Shown in pieces: positions 44,097 to 53,826 of a DNA stretch of 64,000 nucleotides. The first letter of the stretch is position 1, and every line of letters starts with the position of its first letter. Source of the stretch: Alteromonas abrolhosensis (GTDB lineage Bacteria > Pseudomonadota > Gammaproteobacteria > Enterobacterales > Alteromonadaceae); NCBI RefSeq assembly GCF_001953635.1, contig NZ_MEJH01000015.1, positions 21,342 to 85,341 of the forward strand. Direction: 5' to 3'. The position numbers were made by a program, and so were the translations under genes. The notes below the pieces were generated by a model. It was not told the DNA's origin. It did not search any database and saw only the letters and a list, made by a program, of their open reading frames with translations.

Positions 44097-44576
44097 TTAC
44101 TGCTGCGTAACAAAATACAAATAGCTAGGGCTGTCTTTATCTTTAATGTTCAGGCGTAGCTGCCATTTCATTATTGGCTCACTACAACTTCCTAACATAA
44201 ACCAACCTGACCACTCACCTTTGCCATTGTCATCTAACAGTACGGGAATTTTGCCCATATACATGTTTACGCCTTCAATCCATGCGCTTTCTATTACCTC
44301 GCCCTCGGGAACTAAAAGCTTAACCGTTACCGACTCTTCGGCTTCAGGTATGGCTGAAAAAGTGGCAATTGCCAACTTGTCATCAATTAAGAATTCGCAA
44401 GTTTCATTGACAAAGTTGCAGCTGTTTCCTATTCCATTAACTACGCTCGTGTCTTTCAACACCGAAGACTGGAATTTATGTGCAAGGTATACACACACGG
44501 CTACAACAATAATAGCCACTAATGGAAGCTGGGAATGTAAAAATTTTGATCGTTTATTGTTATCGTTATTTAGCAT
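44097..44576 (-). CDS. Hypothetical membrane-anchored protein, 159 aa
   Basis: I do not recognise the family. A single N-terminal membrane helix (LPLVAIIVVAVCVYLAH) is followed by a soluble domain of about 125 residues that should face the periplasm. It has four Cys in the mature part (NSCNFVNETCEF and GSCSEP among them) that could form disulfides, and strand-like segments such as VTVKLLVPEGEVIESAWIEG. It is divergent from ccoN. The position suggests, but does not show, a link with respiration or copper. Confidence 0.7.
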   Translation of the reverse strand: MLNNDNNKRSKFLHSQLPLVAIIVVAVCVYLAHKFQSSVLKDTSVVNGIGNSCNFVNETCEFLIDDKLAIATFSAIPEAEESVTVKLLVPEGEVIESAWIEGVNMYMGKIPVLLDDNGKGEWSGWFMLGSCSEPIMKWQLRLNIKDKDSPSYLYFVTQQ

Positions 44577-44601
44577 TTCTTAAATTTTGTGTATTTCTTC
44601 A

Positions 44602-44638
44602 TTGACGGAGATCAAGCTTAGGTAGTTTATGGTATCTT
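44602..44638 (+). promoter_or_regulatory. FNR-dependent promoter of ccoNOQP
   Basis: TTGAC, GGAG and ATCAA (44602-44615) match the FNR box at 9 of 10 positions. TATCTT at 44633-44638 lies where a class II FNR promoter would have its -10. The predicted start is near 44650, leaving a 5' leader of about 155 bases. Confidence 0.75.
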
Positions 44639-44805
44639 TTTGTAATTAAAAACCTTATCATCCGCGTACCAACTGGCTTGGAGACAATAATTATTACTCT
44701 TTCCGAGCTCGGTGTGAAGCGTTATTCCTTAGCTGATACACGTCTCGACCGTACTATTCCGGCAGTTGGAGACCATAGTTCATTTGAAGTGGAAGATTCA
44801 TTAAA

Positions 44806-46239
44806 ATGAGTGAAATAAGCCAAGCACAACCTGACTACAATTATAAAGTAGTTAGGCAATTTACCATCATGACCATAGTCTGGGGTATCATTGGTATGGG
44901 CCTAGGGGTATTTATTGCCGCGCAGTTATTTGCACCTATGCTTAACTTTGACACACCATGGCTAACATTCTCACGTTTGCGTCCGTTGCACACTAACGCC
45001 GTTATTTTTGCCTTCGGCGGCTGTGCGCTATTTGCAACGTCGTACTACATCGTTCAGCGTACCTGCCAGGTAAGACTGTTCAGTGACAAACTTGCCGCAT
45101 TTACCTTTTGGGGTTGGCAAGCCGTTATTGTTTTAGCTGTTATCACCCTGCCTATGGGTTTGACCAGCTCAAAAGAATACGCTGAACTAGAATGGCCAAT
45201 TGATATCCTTTTGGCACTGGTTTGGGTCGCTTATATCATTAACTTCTTCGGAACCCTAGTAATCCGTAAAGTTTCGCACATTTATGTTGCAAACTGGTTC
45301 TTAGGCGCGTTCATGTTAACTGTTGCAATTCTTCATATTGGTAACAGCATGGCTATTCCGGTATCTTTCACTAAATCGTATTCACTGTATGCAGGCGCAG
45401 TAGACGCTATGATGCAGTGGTGGTACGGCCACAACGCGGTAGGCTTTTTCCTAACTGCGGGCTTCCTTGGTATGATGTACTACTTCGTACCTAAGCAAGC
45501 TGGTCGCCCGGTTTATTCATACAGACTTTCAATTGTTCACTTCTGGGCACTTATCTCTCTGTATATCTGGGCTGGTCCTCACCACCTTCACTACACTGCC
45601 CTACCAGACTGGACTCAGTCGCTAGGTATGGTGATGTCTATTATCCTATTCGTTCCATCTTGGGGTGGTATGATTAACGGTATTATGACGCTATCTGGCG
45701 CGTGGCATAAACTTCGCACCGACCCAGTACTGCGTTTCCTAATTGTTTCGTTGTCTTTCTACGGTATGTCTACCTTCGAAGGTCCAATGATGGCAATTAA
45801 GACCGTTAATGCACTGTCTCACTACACTGACTGGACAATTGGTCACGTACACTCTGGCGCTCTAGGTTGGGTTGCAATGGTTTCAATTGGTTCAATTTAC
45901 CACTTAATTCCAGTGCTATTCGGTCAGCGCGCTATGTATAGCACCAAGCTAGTTAACGTACACTTCTGGTTCGCAACTATCGGTGTTGTTCTATACATCG
46001 TAGCAATGTGGATGTCTGGTGTACTACAGGGTCTAATGTGGCGTGCAGTAAATGCTGACGGTACGTTAACCTATAGCTTTGTTGAGTCATTAGAAGCGTC
46101 TAAGCCTTTCTATGTGGTTCGTTTCATTGGTGGTTGTTTCGTGGTAGCAGGTATGCTTGTTATGGCATACAACACATGGAAAACCGTTCGTGCACCTAAA
46201 GGCAGTATCGCTGCAGATCCAGCGACTCAGCCGGCGTAG
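44806..46239 (+). CDS. ccoN: cbb3-type cytochrome c oxidase subunit I
   Basis: This is the catalytic subunit of the high-affinity cbb3 oxidase, which reduces O2 to water at low oxygen and pumps protons. It has 477 residues and about 12 membrane helices. Heme and CuB ligand histidines are seen in [26 protein letters not shown] and in the pair near [21 protein letters not shown] carries the family Tyr used in the cross-link. First gene of ccoNOQP, behind the FNR promoter. Complete and typical. Confidence 0.97.
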   Translation: MSEISQAQPDYNYKVVRQFTIMTIVWGIIGMGLGVFIAAQLFAPMLNFDTPWLTFSRLRPLHTNAVIFAFGGCALFATSYYIVQRTCQVRLFSDKLAAFTFWGWQAVIVLAVITLPMGLTSSKEYAELEWPIDILLALVWVAYIINFFGTLVIRKVSHIYVANWFLGAFMLTVAILHIGNSMAIPVSFTKSYSLYAGAVDAMMQWWYGHNAVGFFLTAGFLGMMYYFVPKQAGRPVYSYRLSIVHFWALISLYIWAGPHHLHYTALPDWTQSLGMVMSIILFVPSWGGMINGIMTLSGAWHKLRTDPVLRFLIVSLSFYGMSTFEGPMMAIKTVNALSHYTDWTIGHVHSGALGWVAMVSIGSIYHLIPVLFGQRAMYSTKLVNVHFWFATIGVVLYIVAMWMSGVLQGLMWRAVNADGTLTYSFVESLEASKPFYVVRFIGGCFVVAGMLVMAYNTWKTVRAPKGSIAADPATQPA

Positions 46240-46254
46240 TAAAGGAGACGAATA

Positions 46255-46860
46255 ATGAAAAACGCACATGAGTTAATTGAAAAGAACGTCGGTCTGTTAA
46301 CGGTATTAATCCTTATCGCTATCAGCTTCGGTGCCATGGTTCAAATTACGCCGTTGATGTTTCAACAGCAAACCATGGAACCGGTAACAGGCTTACGTCC
46401 ATATACCGCGCTTGAGCTTGAAGGCCGTGATATCTACATCCGTGAAGGTTGTGTAGGTTGTCACAGCCAGATGATCCGTCCATTCCGCGCTGAAACAGAG
46501 CGTTATGGTCACTACAGCGTTGCTGGCGAATCAGTATGGGAGCACCCTTTCCTATGGGGTTCTAAGCGTACTGGTCCTGACCTAGCACGTGTTGGTGGTC
46601 GTTACAGCGACGAATGGCACCGAGTTCACCTGCTTAATCCTCGTAACGTGGTACCAGAGTCGAACATGCCAGGTTTCCCTTGGCTTGCGGAAAACACGCT
46701 CAATGGCGAGTTAACAGCTGAAAAAATGGAAGTATTCCGTGGATTTGGCGTTCCGTATACCGACGAAGATATCGCGGGAGCGAAAGCGGCAGTACAGGGT
46801 AAAACGGAAATGCAAGCCCTTATTGCTTATCTACAATCTCTTGGCACACATTTGAAATAA
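46255..46860 (+). CDS. ccoO: cbb3 oxidase subunit II, mono-heme cytochrome c
   Basis: This membrane-anchored mono-heme cytochrome of 201 residues passes electrons to CcoN. The N-terminal membrane anchor is [17 protein letters not shown]. The heme motif is CVGCH at 66-70, followed by [15 protein letters not shown], a strong CcoO signature. A Met ligand is likely in SNMPGFPWL. The AAGGAG ribosome site is 15 bp after ccoN, as expected within the operon. Confidence 0.97.
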   Translation: MKNAHELIEKNVGLLTVLILIAISFGAMVQITPLMFQQQTMEPVTGLRPYTALELEGRDIYIREGCVGCHSQMIRPFRAETERYGHYSVAGESVWEHPFLWGSKRTGPDLARVGGRYSDEWHRVHLLNPRNVVPESNMPGFPWLAENTLNGELTAEKMEVFRGFGVPYTDEDIAGAKAAVQGKTEMQALIAYLQSLGTHLK

Positions 46861-46861
46861 T

Positions 46862-47023
46862 ATGGACCAGGGAATTGTAGGCAGCATTTTTACTGTCATC
46901 GTCTTTGTAAGCTTCATCGGTGTTGTGTGGTGGGCATTTAGCAGCCGCAACAAGAAAAAATTCGATGAAGCTGCAAACCTAGTGTTTGCAGACGAAGAAA
47001 AAGAAAAATCAAAAGAAGATTAG
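46862..47023 (+). CDS. ccoQ: cbb3 oxidase small subunit CcoQ
   Basis: This is a 53-residue protein with one membrane helix (IFTVIVFVSFIGVVWWAF) and a charged tail ending EEKEKSKED. This is the classic CcoQ design; it stabilises the cbb3 complex. The start lies 1 base after the ccoO stop. The gene is short but fully expected from position and composition. Confidence 0.92.
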   Translation: MDQGIVGSIFTVIVFVSFIGVVWWAFSSRNKKKFDEAANLVFADEEKEKSKED

Positions 47024-47039
47024 CAGGAGTCTCGAACTC

Positions 47040-47993
47040 ATGAGTATGTTTTGGACAATTTGGATTTCAGTGATAACCCTAGGGTTGATCATTGGTTGCT
47101 ACTTCCTTCTTCGCTGGTGCCTTTCTAACAAGACCGGCGTAGCTGAAGGTGAGTCAATGGGCCACGAATTTGATGGTATTGAGGAGTTGAACAATCAACT
47201 TCCTCGCTGGTGGACAATTATGTTCTACATGACCATCGTTTGGGGCTTTTTATACCTAGCGCTTTATCCTGGCCTAGGTGCGTATGAAGGTATTTTAGGT
47301 TGGAAGAGCTCTAACCAAAATATTCAATCGCTAGAAGAGTCAGCTCAAGCGCGTATTGAAGCTAAAGAGCAAGGCTACCTAGTAGAGTATGACCGTGAAC
47401 TAGATTTTGCTGCCGAGAAGTTCGACCCGATCTTTGAAGCGTATGCAAAAGTTCCTGTTGAAGAACTGGCTAAAGACCCAGAAGCAAATAAAGTAGGTCA
47501 GCGTTTGTTCCTACAAAATTGCTCTCAGTGTCACGGTTCTGATGCACGTGGTCAAAATGGCGGCTTCCCTAACCTAACGGACAACGACTGGTTGTACGGT
47601 GGTTCAGGTGCGAAAATCGTTGAAACTCTTACGCTTGGTCGTAAAGCAGCTATGCCAGCATGGCTAGATGCTATGGGTGAAGACGGTATCGAAGAAGTGG
47701 TTAATTACGTACTTAGTTTAAGCGGTCGCGATGTGGACCCTCAACTTGCAGAAGCAGGTAAAGCACGTTTCGCAGCGTGTGCGGCTTGTCACGGTATGGA
47801 CGGTAAAGGTAACCAAGCACTTGGTGCACCAAACCTTACTGACAATATCTGGCTATACGGCGGCAGCCACAGAGCGGTAACAGAAACGCTTACTTACGGT
47901 CGTAACGGTGTAATGCCTTCATTCAAGAAAACCTTGGGTGATGACAAAATTCACGTTGTTGCAGCGTATGTTTACAGCCTTTCAAATGATTAA
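47040..47993 (+). CDS. ccoP: cbb3 oxidase subunit III, di-heme cytochrome c
   Basis: This di-heme membrane-anchored cytochrome of 317 residues takes electrons from soluble cytochromes and passes them on to CcoO. There are two membrane helices at the N terminus (about 5-27 and 60-80), then two cytochrome domains with CSQCH at 161-165 and CAACH at 247-251. The domains repeat APNLTDN/PNLTDND and GGSG/GGSH segments. I chose the ATG at 47040, with GCAGGAGT just upstream; a frame starting 54 bases earlier overlaps ccoQ and adds only lysine-rich residues. Confidence 0.96.
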   Translation: MSMFWTIWISVITLGLIIGCYFLLRWCLSNKTGVAEGESMGHEFDGIEELNNQLPRWWTIMFYMTIVWGFLYLALYPGLGAYEGILGWKSSNQNIQSLEESAQARIEAKEQGYLVEYDRELDFAAEKFDPIFEAYAKVPVEELAKDPEANKVGQRLFLQNCSQCHGSDARGQNGGFPNLTDNDWLYGGSGAKIVETLTLGRKAAMPAWLDAMGEDGIEEVVNYVLSLSGRDVDPQLAEAGKARFAACAACHGMDGKGNQALGAPNLTDNIWLYGGSHRAVTETLTYGRNGVMPSFKKTLGDDKIHVVAAYVYSLSND

Positions 47994-48016
47994 TGATTTA
48001 AATCATTAAATATCTT

Positions 48017-48048
48017 AAAAAGCCTCGTTACTACGGGGCTTTTTTTAT
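48017..48048 (+). terminator. Rho-independent terminator after ccoP
   Basis: AAAAGCCTCG and CGGGGCTTTTTTT form a stem with G:T pairs and a long T-run, 24 bp after ccoP. It separates the oxidase operon from the assembly genes. Confidence 0.88.
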
Positions 48049-48209
48049 GAGAAAATACAGCGATATAGAGAGTGCTGTACGAACAATCTTTGTTCACATT
48101 TAGTATGTCTCGTAAACATTATATTTATTCTTATTTCCCGGCTAAACATGTCGTTGGGGCAGTGAAAATAAATATGTTGTTAGCGAAGTAAACACGAGAA
48201 AAGATTTCA

Positions 48210-48689
48210 ATGAATAGACCCTGGTATAAAGAGTTCTGGCCCTGGTTTTTAATTGCCGTTCCTATTATCACGCTCATTATGGGCGGCGTATTATTAAAGC
48301 TTGCTATTAGTACTGAAGATAGCCTGGTGGTGGACGACTACTACAAGGAAGGAAAAGCAATTAATGCGCGATTGGATAAAGAAGCCGTAGCCCGTCGCAT
48401 GAATATCACTACCGATTTAACCATTGAAGATGGCAGCATAGCGCTAGAGTTTCATTCAGGTATTCCACAAGAAGGTAATGCGGTTAAACTAAGTTTTTAT
48501 CACGTAACGCTTGAAGAGCGTGATGTCAGCGTTTTATTAAGCCGCGATGCTAAGGGTATTTATCGCGGTTTTGTCGAAGAAGATCTTGATGGTAAATGGC
48601 GCGTATCGCTAACCCCTATTGATGATAGCTGGAAAATACAAAATACCATCTATCTGCCCCACTCTGGCAAAATGAAATTCAATCCATAA
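48210..48689 (+). CDS. ccoH: CcoH/FixH-type cbb3 assembly protein
   Basis: This is a FixH-family membrane protein of 159 residues needed for cbb3 assembly. One N-terminal helix (FWPWFLIAVPIITLIMGGVLL) is followed by VDDYYKEGKAINARLDKE, the family signature, and a periplasmic beta domain. It overlaps ccoI by one base (TAATG). The usual ccoG (rdxA) gene, which often lies between ccoP and ccoH, is absent here. Confidence 0.9.
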   Translation: MNRPWYKEFWPWFLIAVPIITLIMGGVLLKLAISTEDSLVVDDYYKEGKAINARLDKEAVARRMNITTDLTIEDGSIALEFHSGIPQEGNAVKLSFYHVTLEERDVSVLLSRDAKGIYRGFVEEDLDGKWRVSLTPIDDSWKIQNTIYLPHSGKMKFNP

Positions 48690-51121
48690 TGGCCAAGCAC
48701 GACTGTTACCATTGCGGCTTGCCTATTGCGGGCTCAGACGATGGAAAATTTACTACCGTCATATTAGGGCAGCAACGCGACATGTGTTGCCCTGGATGTT
48801 TAGCCGTGGCCGAAGCCATCGTAACCAACGGTCTTGAAGACTATTACCAGTTTAGAACCGAACCAGCGCAAAAATCAGACGATGGCATTCTAGAGACACT
48901 CGACAAACTCAAAGTGTATGACGACCCTGCTCTTCAAGAAGAATTCGTTTTTGATGAGGGGCAAGATAAGCAGATTCAATTAACCCTTGAAGGTATCACG
49001 TGCGCTGCGTGTGGATGGCTTATCGAAAAGCAGTTGTCAAAAGTAGAAGGGATAAAGCAAGTCGCGGTAAACGTCCAAGAGCGCCGCGCTTTAGTTACTT
49101 GGTCACCTTTTCAAATCAAGCTTAGTCAGATTCTTTCTACACTAAAACGCATTGGTTATGTTGGGTCGCCATTTCACCCCGATGAACACGAAGCCAGTTA
49201 TAAACGCGAACAAAAGACCTTTCTGAAAAAGCTTGGCCTAGCAGGCATTATGACCATGCAGGTGATGATGCTGATGACGGGGCTGTATTTTGACTGGTTT
49301 GGCGCTATTGAATTAGAAACCCGACAGTATTTTTACTGGGTTGCCCTTACGCTTACTACACCTGTAGTACTGTACTCAGGCAGCACTTTTTATGTGGGCG
49401 CCGCTAAAGCGCTAAGCGCAAGAACGGTTAATATGGATGTGCCCGTTACGCTCGCCATATTCGGTACTTACATTGCAGGAATTCGCTCTACAGTATTAGA
49501 GCAAGGCGAAGTGTATTTTGAATCTATTTGTATGTTCATTTTCCTGCTGTTACTCAGCCGCTTTTTAGAACATCGTAGCCGTCATCGCGCCGCACAGATC
49601 TCTGCCAATATGATGCAGTATGTACCCGTTTCAGCCACCAAATTGATGCCTGATGGCAGCCTAACCGAGTGTCTGGCAAAGCAGTTAAAAATTGACGATG
49701 TGGTGCTGGTTAAGCCTGGTGAAACGATCCCCATTGATGGGGTGGTGACTGAAGGGAACGCAGCGGTTGACGAATCTATGCTTACCGGTGAATTTAACCC
49801 GGTGCGCAAGTCAAACAATAGCACCGTATATGGTGGTACTGTATGTCAAGACGGCAGCCTGACCATTAAAGTGACACAAACTCTCAAAAATGCGCTGGTA
49901 AATCAAATTGTAAGGCTGCAAGCAAGTGCTATGGCGAATAAGCCTAAAGCGGCACAAATAGCTGATAACTTTTCTCGATATTTTGTGACAGCTGTCTTGC
50001 TGATTTCTGCCTTAACTTATGGGTTTTGGGCATATCAGGGGAGCGACGACGCGTTTTGGATCACCATATCAGTATTGGTAGCAACCTGCCCTTGCGCATT
50101 AGGGTTGGCTACACCATCAGCGTTAACCTGCGCTATGGCGAAGTTAAACAAGCAAGGTATTTTGCTTAAACGCGCCGATGCGCTCGAACAAATCACTGAT
50201 ATCGACACCATCGCACTGGATAAAACTGGTACGCTTACACAAGGCAAATTTACCATTTCAAATGCCTGGTATGCTGACGGTGTAGACAGTGACAGTGCAC
50301 TTACAATTGCCCGTGCTCTAGAGTCGCGCTCTGAACACCCTATTGCAAAAGCCTTTAGCGATAGTAACGTCCATGGTACGGATAATGCTTTAAGCAGACC
50401 TACTATCCACAATGTGGTTAATTTTACCGTGACGCCAGGAGGCGGCATTAGCGGTGAGATTAACGACACCTTGTTTTCAATGGGCTCTGCCCAATTTTGT
50501 GTCCACGAATCACAACAAAAGTTTCTTAAAGATTATCCGTCAGCCAATGTCTTTCTCACCGTGAAGGGCCGTATTATGGCGGCGTTTGAGGTAAGCGACA
50601 CGTTGCGAGAGGATACTCAAGAAACCTTAAATATTCTGGCAAAAAGTCACACCCTTGCAGTATTAAGTGGCGATACACAACAAAACGTGGACGCTCTTAC
50701 CGCTTCCTTGCCAATAGCAACAGCTAAAGGTGGGCTCACACCAGAGCAGAAATACGATGCTGTACAGGCTATGCAGCAATCGGGAGCAAAAGTAATGATG
50801 ATGGGTGATGGTATTAATGATGCACCTGTGCTCGCCAGTGCAGATGTGGCTATTGCAGTAGGCAACGCTACAGACGTTGCTAAAACTGCTGCTGATGTCA
50901 TATTACTTGGCGATCAGCTACTTTCTGTACCTGAACTGATTAAAACCGCTCACCAAGTGAAGCAAAAAATTAGACAAAATATAGGATGGTCGGTAGGTTA
51001 CAACGTTTTGATTCTGCCTTTCGCCGTGTCTGGCCTACTTTCACCGTGGATGGCTGTTGTTGGTATGTCGTTAAGCAGTATTATTGTAGTCACAAACTCA
51101 ACGCGACTTTTGAGCAAATAG
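48689..51121 (+). CDS. ccoI: P1B-type copper ATPase CcoI
   Basis: This copper-exporting P-type ATPase of 810 residues delivers Cu for cbb3 maturation. The N terminus has a Cys-rich metal domain (CYHCG and CCPGC), then an HMA domain with TCAACGW. Membrane helices follow, with the actuator motif MLTGEFNP, the transmembrane copper motif CPC at 467-469, phosphorylated Asp511 in DKTGT, SEHPIAKAF (His-Pro locus) and GDGINDAP. The layout is that of FixI/CcoI and not CopA alone. It lies between ccoH and ccoS, spaced for co-translation. Confidence 0.95.
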   Translation: MAKHDCYHCGLPIAGSDDGKFTTVILGQQRDMCCPGCLAVAEAIVTNGLEDYYQFRTEPAQKSDDGILETLDKLKVYDDPALQEEFVFDEGQDKQIQLTLEGITCAACGWLIEKQLSKVEGIKQVAVNVQERRALVTWSPFQIKLSQILSTLKRIGYVGSPFHPDEHEASYKREQKTFLKKLGLAGIMTMQVMMLMTGLYFDWFGAIELETRQYFYWVALTLTTPVVLYSGSTFYVGAAKALSARTVNMDVPVTLAIFGTYIAGIRSTVLEQGEVYFESICMFIFLLLLSRFLEHRSRHRAAQISANMMQYVPVSATKLMPDGSLTECLAKQLKIDDVVLVKPGETIPIDGVVTEGNAAVDESMLTGEFNPVRKSNNSTVYGGTVCQDGSLTIKVTQTLKNALVNQIVRLQASAMANKPKAAQIADNFSRYFVTAVLLISALTYGFWAYQGSDDAFWITISVLVATCPCALGLATPSALTCAMAKLNKQGILLKRADALEQITDIDTIALDKTGTLTQGKFTISNAWYADGVDSDSALTIARALESRSEHPIAKAFSDSNVHGTDNALSRPTIHNVVNFTVTPGGGISGEINDTLFSMGSAQFCVHESQQKFLKDYPSANVFLTVKGRIMAAFEVSDTLREDTQETLNILAKSHTLAVLSGDTQQNVDALTASLPIATAKGGLTPEQKYDAVQAMQQSGAKVMMMGDGINDAPVLASADVAIAVGNATDVAKTAADVILLGDQLLSVPELIKTAHQVKQKIRQNIGWSVGYNVLILPFAVSGLLSPWMAVVGMSLSSIIVVTNSTRLLSK

Positions 51122-51122
51122 C

Positions 51123-51353
51123 ATGAGTATTATTTACGTATTAATTCCAATCGCCATTATCATAGTCGCTGTCGCTATCGTGATATTCTTTTGGGCGGTG
51201 AAAACTAATCAATTCGAGGATCTAGACCGTCAGGGGTACAGTATTCTATTTGACGATGACCTTCCTCCTGAAGAGAAAAAGCTTGCTGAACAACGCAAGC
51301 AACTTCAAGAAAGTAAAATAGATAAAAGCCAAGCGCCTCATGGCAGAGATTAA
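51123..51353 (+). CDS. ccoS: cbb3 oxidase maturation protein CcoS
   Basis: This is a 76-residue protein with one membrane helix (IYVLIPIAIIIVAVAIVIFFWAV), then NQFEDLDRQG and a charged tail, the typical CcoS pattern. CcoS is needed for heme/copper insertion into CcoN. It starts 1 base after ccoI ends and overlaps the next gene by 14 bp. Confidence 0.93.
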   Translation: MSIIYVLIPIAIIIVAVAIVIFFWAVKTNQFEDLDRQGYSILFDDDLPPEEKKLAEQRKQLQESKIDKSQAPHGRD

Positions 51354-51999
51354 TTACTTCTCTGCATTTCTTATAGGCTTAGCTGGCGGTGTTCACTGTG
51401 TGGGCATGTGTGGTGGAATAGTTGCAGCGCTTAGAATGGTATCTCCAAAAGGCGCTTCAGCTGTGCCCTATACCCTTGCCTATAATATAGGTCGCGTAAC
51501 TAGCTATACGCTGGCTGGCGCCTTAACCGGGGCTCTTGGTAAAATCGCCGCAGACTACATACCGCTTGCCAACTATGCGCTGTCTTTAGTTAGCGGCATT
51601 ATGTTATTTCTACTGGCCTGTTATTTGGGCAAATGGTGGACAGGATTAACAGTGCTGGAAAATGCAGGTAAAGGACTATTTTCCAAACTACAACCTTTAT
51701 CAAAACGTTTTTTGCCATTTAAAACCCCTTTTAGCGCAATACCTTACGGATTCATTTGGGGCTGGCTGCCTTGTGGCTTAGTGTATTCAACACTAACATG
51801 GTCGTTAGCGGCAGGAACTGCAGTTGAAGGCGCAGCTCTTATGTTTTTCTTTGGTTTAGGTACTCTGCCCACCTTACTCGCCGCTAGTGCTGGTAGTCAG
51901 TATCTTATTCGAAGTTTTCAGCACACCTATTTTAGACAAGTTATTGCCATAATAATGGCCATATATGCAGCTTATCTTATTTGTGGGGCAATCATTTAA
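51340..51999 (+). CDS. TauE/SafE-like (HupE/DsbD-type) membrane protein
   Basis: This is an inner-membrane protein of 219 residues with six or so hydrophobic segments and the family motif GGVHCVGMCGG near the N terminus, plus GWLPCGLVYS in the middle. The paired Cys-containing segments resemble the DsbD/CcdA fold. These genes commonly follow ccoS in gammaproteobacteria and are annotated as sulfite exporter TauE/SafE family. A copper or redox role in cbb3 assembly is inferred from position; sulfite export is not supported. Confidence 0.85.
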   Translation: MAEINYFSAFLIGLAGGVHCVGMCGGIVAALRMVSPKGASAVPYTLAYNIGRVTSYTLAGALTGALGKIAADYIPLANYALSLVSGIMLFLLACYLGKWWTGLTVLENAGKGLFSKLQPLSKRFLPFKTPFSAIPYGFIWGWLPCGLVYSTLTWSLAAGTAVEGAALMFFFGLGTLPTLLAASAGSQYLIRSFQHTYFRQVIAIIMAIYAAYLICGAII

Positions 52000-52044
52000 A
52001 ATTCGGTGTATTATGGTGGGGTATTCTTTAAAAGAGCATGCATT

Positions 52045-52785
52045 ATGAGCAAAGGAAGCCAATTTTCTATTCACTGTCAAAACTGTAGTTTCAGCCACCT
52101 GTGTTTACCAGTGGCGCTGAACAAAACAGAAATTGAATCTCTTGACGATATTATTGAACGTAAAAAGCCGCTTCATAAGGGCGATACGCTAATTCAAACC
52201 GGCGATAAATTTCGTTCGCTATTTGCAGTGAGAACAGGTTCATTTAAATCCTTTGTGACCAATACCGAAGGTGAAGAACAGATTACCGGCTTCCACTTTC
52301 CTGGTGACATTATCGGCTTTGATGCATTAAGAGAGAACAAACACCAAAGTTACACGTCTGCGTTAGAAACAGCCATGGTGTGTGAGCTTCCCTACGAAAC
52401 TCTTGATGAAATGTCGGTACAATTTCCAAAGCTTCGCCATCAAATCATGAGCTTTATGAGTGCAGAGATAAAACAAGATCACGATATGATCATGCTTTTA
52501 AACAAACGCACCGCCGAAGAACGCTTGCTGTACTTCATTTCACACCTGTCGCAACGCTTTGAAGAGCGAGGCTTCTCGCACAGAGAATTCCATCTGACAA
52601 TGACGCGTAATGAAATCGGAAACTACTTAGGGTTGACCATTGAAACCATCAGTCGTCTTCTAAGCCGCTTTCAAAAAGACAACATTATTAAAGTAGACGG
52701 CAAACTTATTACCATATTGGATTTCGAGCGCCTAAATACCAAACTCGCGGCACTAAATGGCCCTAGCGCGGTGTGTAACGGCTAA
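52045..52785 (+). CDS. fnr: FNR-type oxygen-sensing regulator
   Basis: This is a CRP/FNR-family transcription factor of 246 residues (E. coli FNR 250) that senses O2 through a [4Fe-4S] cluster. The N-terminal cysteines are Cys11, Cys14 and Cys20 ([11 protein letters not shown]), with the fourth at Cys113. The cNMP-like domain is followed by the helix-turn-helix, where [14 protein letters not shown] holds the Glu-Ser-Arg recognition set of FNR. I chose the ATG at 52045; a longer frame from 52006 has no family match. Target boxes occur at 41091, 44602 and 52791. Confidence 0.95.
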   Translation: MSKGSQFSIHCQNCSFSHLCLPVALNKTEIESLDDIIERKKPLHKGDTLIQTGDKFRSLFAVRTGSFKSFVTNTEGEEQITGFHFPGDIIGFDALRENKHQSYTSALETAMVCELPYETLDEMSVQFPKLRHQIMSFMSAEIKQDHDMIMLLNKRTAEERLLYFISHLSQRFEERGFSHREFHLTMTRNEIGNYLGLTIETISRLLSRFQKDNIIKVDGKLITILDFERLNTKLAALNGPSAVCNG

Positions 52786-52790
52786 AATTC

Positions 52791-52833
52791 TTGATCTAAA
52801 ACAACTTACGTTTTTCTTAATGTCGTTTATAGT
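52791..52833 (+). promoter_or_regulatory. Candidate FNR-dependent promoter of uspE
   Basis: TTGAT, CTAA and AACAA (52791-52804) match the FNR box at 9 of 10 positions. TATAGT at 52828-52833 is at class II spacing. The predicted start near 52840 leaves about 63 bases before uspE. Confidence 0.6.
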
Positions 52834-52902
52834 TAGTATGAATAACTGTTAAAGAGCTTCGATTTCGACAGCCGCTACACAGCTTCGTACTAAGGGGACG
52901 TT

Positions 52903-53826
52903 ATGATTGAATGTAAACGAATTCTTGCCGTGGTAGATGCCGAGCGCGATAACCAACCTGCGCTTAGTCGCGCCTATGAACTTGCTTCAAAAACGGGCGC
53001 CTCAGTCACCGCTATGATGGTCGTATACGACTTGTCTTACGATATGACTACCATGCTAAGCCCTGATGAACGAGAAGCCATGCGCGATGCTGTCACTAAA
53101 GAGCATGCTAAATGGCTTGCAACACACCTGCAAGAGCAGGGTTTCACAGAAACCGATATTGTTGTTGAGTGGAACAACCGCTCGTATGAATCTATCATCT
53201 ACTACACGCTGAATAACCAAATCGATTTAGTAGTAAAGGCAACCAAGAAACATGACGATCTTGCCTCTGTTATATTTACACCTACAGATTGGCATTTAAT
53301 GCGAAAATGCCCTCGCCCCGTGTTATTAGTAAAAGAGCATGGCTGGCCTGAAGGTGGTGAGATCATTGCTGCAGTGAACGTAGGAAGTGAAGATGACGAG
53401 CACGCTGCACTTAACGACAAACTGACTGTCATTGCTAACGATTACGCCTCTCTTTTGAAAGGTAGCGTTAATTTGGTGAACAGCTACCCTTCTACTCCCC
53501 TTAACATTGCCATTGAAGTTCCAGAGTTTGACCCTGATACCTATCACGATGCCGTGAAAAATCACCACTTAAAAGAAATGCGACGTCACGCGTTAAAATA
53601 CGGCATTCCGGAAGATAAATGCGTGGTTAGAGAGGGACTGCCAGAAAAAGTCATCCCTCAAGTGGCGAAAGCACTGGACGCTGAACTTGTTGTTATTGGT
53701 ACCGTTGGCCGGGTGGGCATTTCAGCAGCCCTTATTGGCAATACCGCCGAGCATGTTATTGACGAGCTAAATTGTGATGTACTTGCTATTAAACCAGATG
53801 GATTTGTTTCTCCGTTATCCGTTTAG
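52903..53826 (+). CDS. uspE: Universal stress protein UspE
   Basis: This is a tandem Usp protein of 307 residues with two alpha/beta domains, close to E. coli UspE (316) in size and in position after fnr. Domain 1 starts CKRILAVVDAERDNQPALSR. Domain 2 ends with VVIGTVGRVGISAALIGNTAEHVIDEL, the Usp loop. It is linked to stress survival and aggregation in E. coli. The order fnr-uspE-ttcA is conserved. An FNR-like promoter lies upstream. Confidence 0.94.
   Translation: MIECKRILAVVDAERDNQPALSRAYELASKTGASVTAMMVVYDLSYDMTTMLSPDEREAMRDAVTKEHAKWLATHLQEQGFTETDIVVEWNNRSYESIIYYTLNNQIDLVVKATKKHDDLASVIFTPTDWHLMRKCPRPVLLVKEHGWPEGGEIIAAVNVGSEDDEHAALNDKLTVIANDYASLLKGSVNLVNSYPSTPLNIAIEVPEFDPDTYHDAVKNHHLKEMRRHALKYGIPEDKCVVREGLPEKVIPQVAKALDAELVVIGTVGRVGISAALIGNTAEHVIDELNCDVLAIKPDGFVSPLSV

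Noticed and set aside
44146..44583. 145-codon plus-strand ORF opposite the hypothetical minus-strand gene
   Set aside because: The minus-strand frame has a proper membrane anchor and domain-like composition. The plus-strand product has no signal or fold-like pattern and no ribosome site.
50035..50469. 144-codon ORF antisense to ccoI
   Set aside because: It is fully inside a well-supported gene with clear motifs; a reading-frame shadow.
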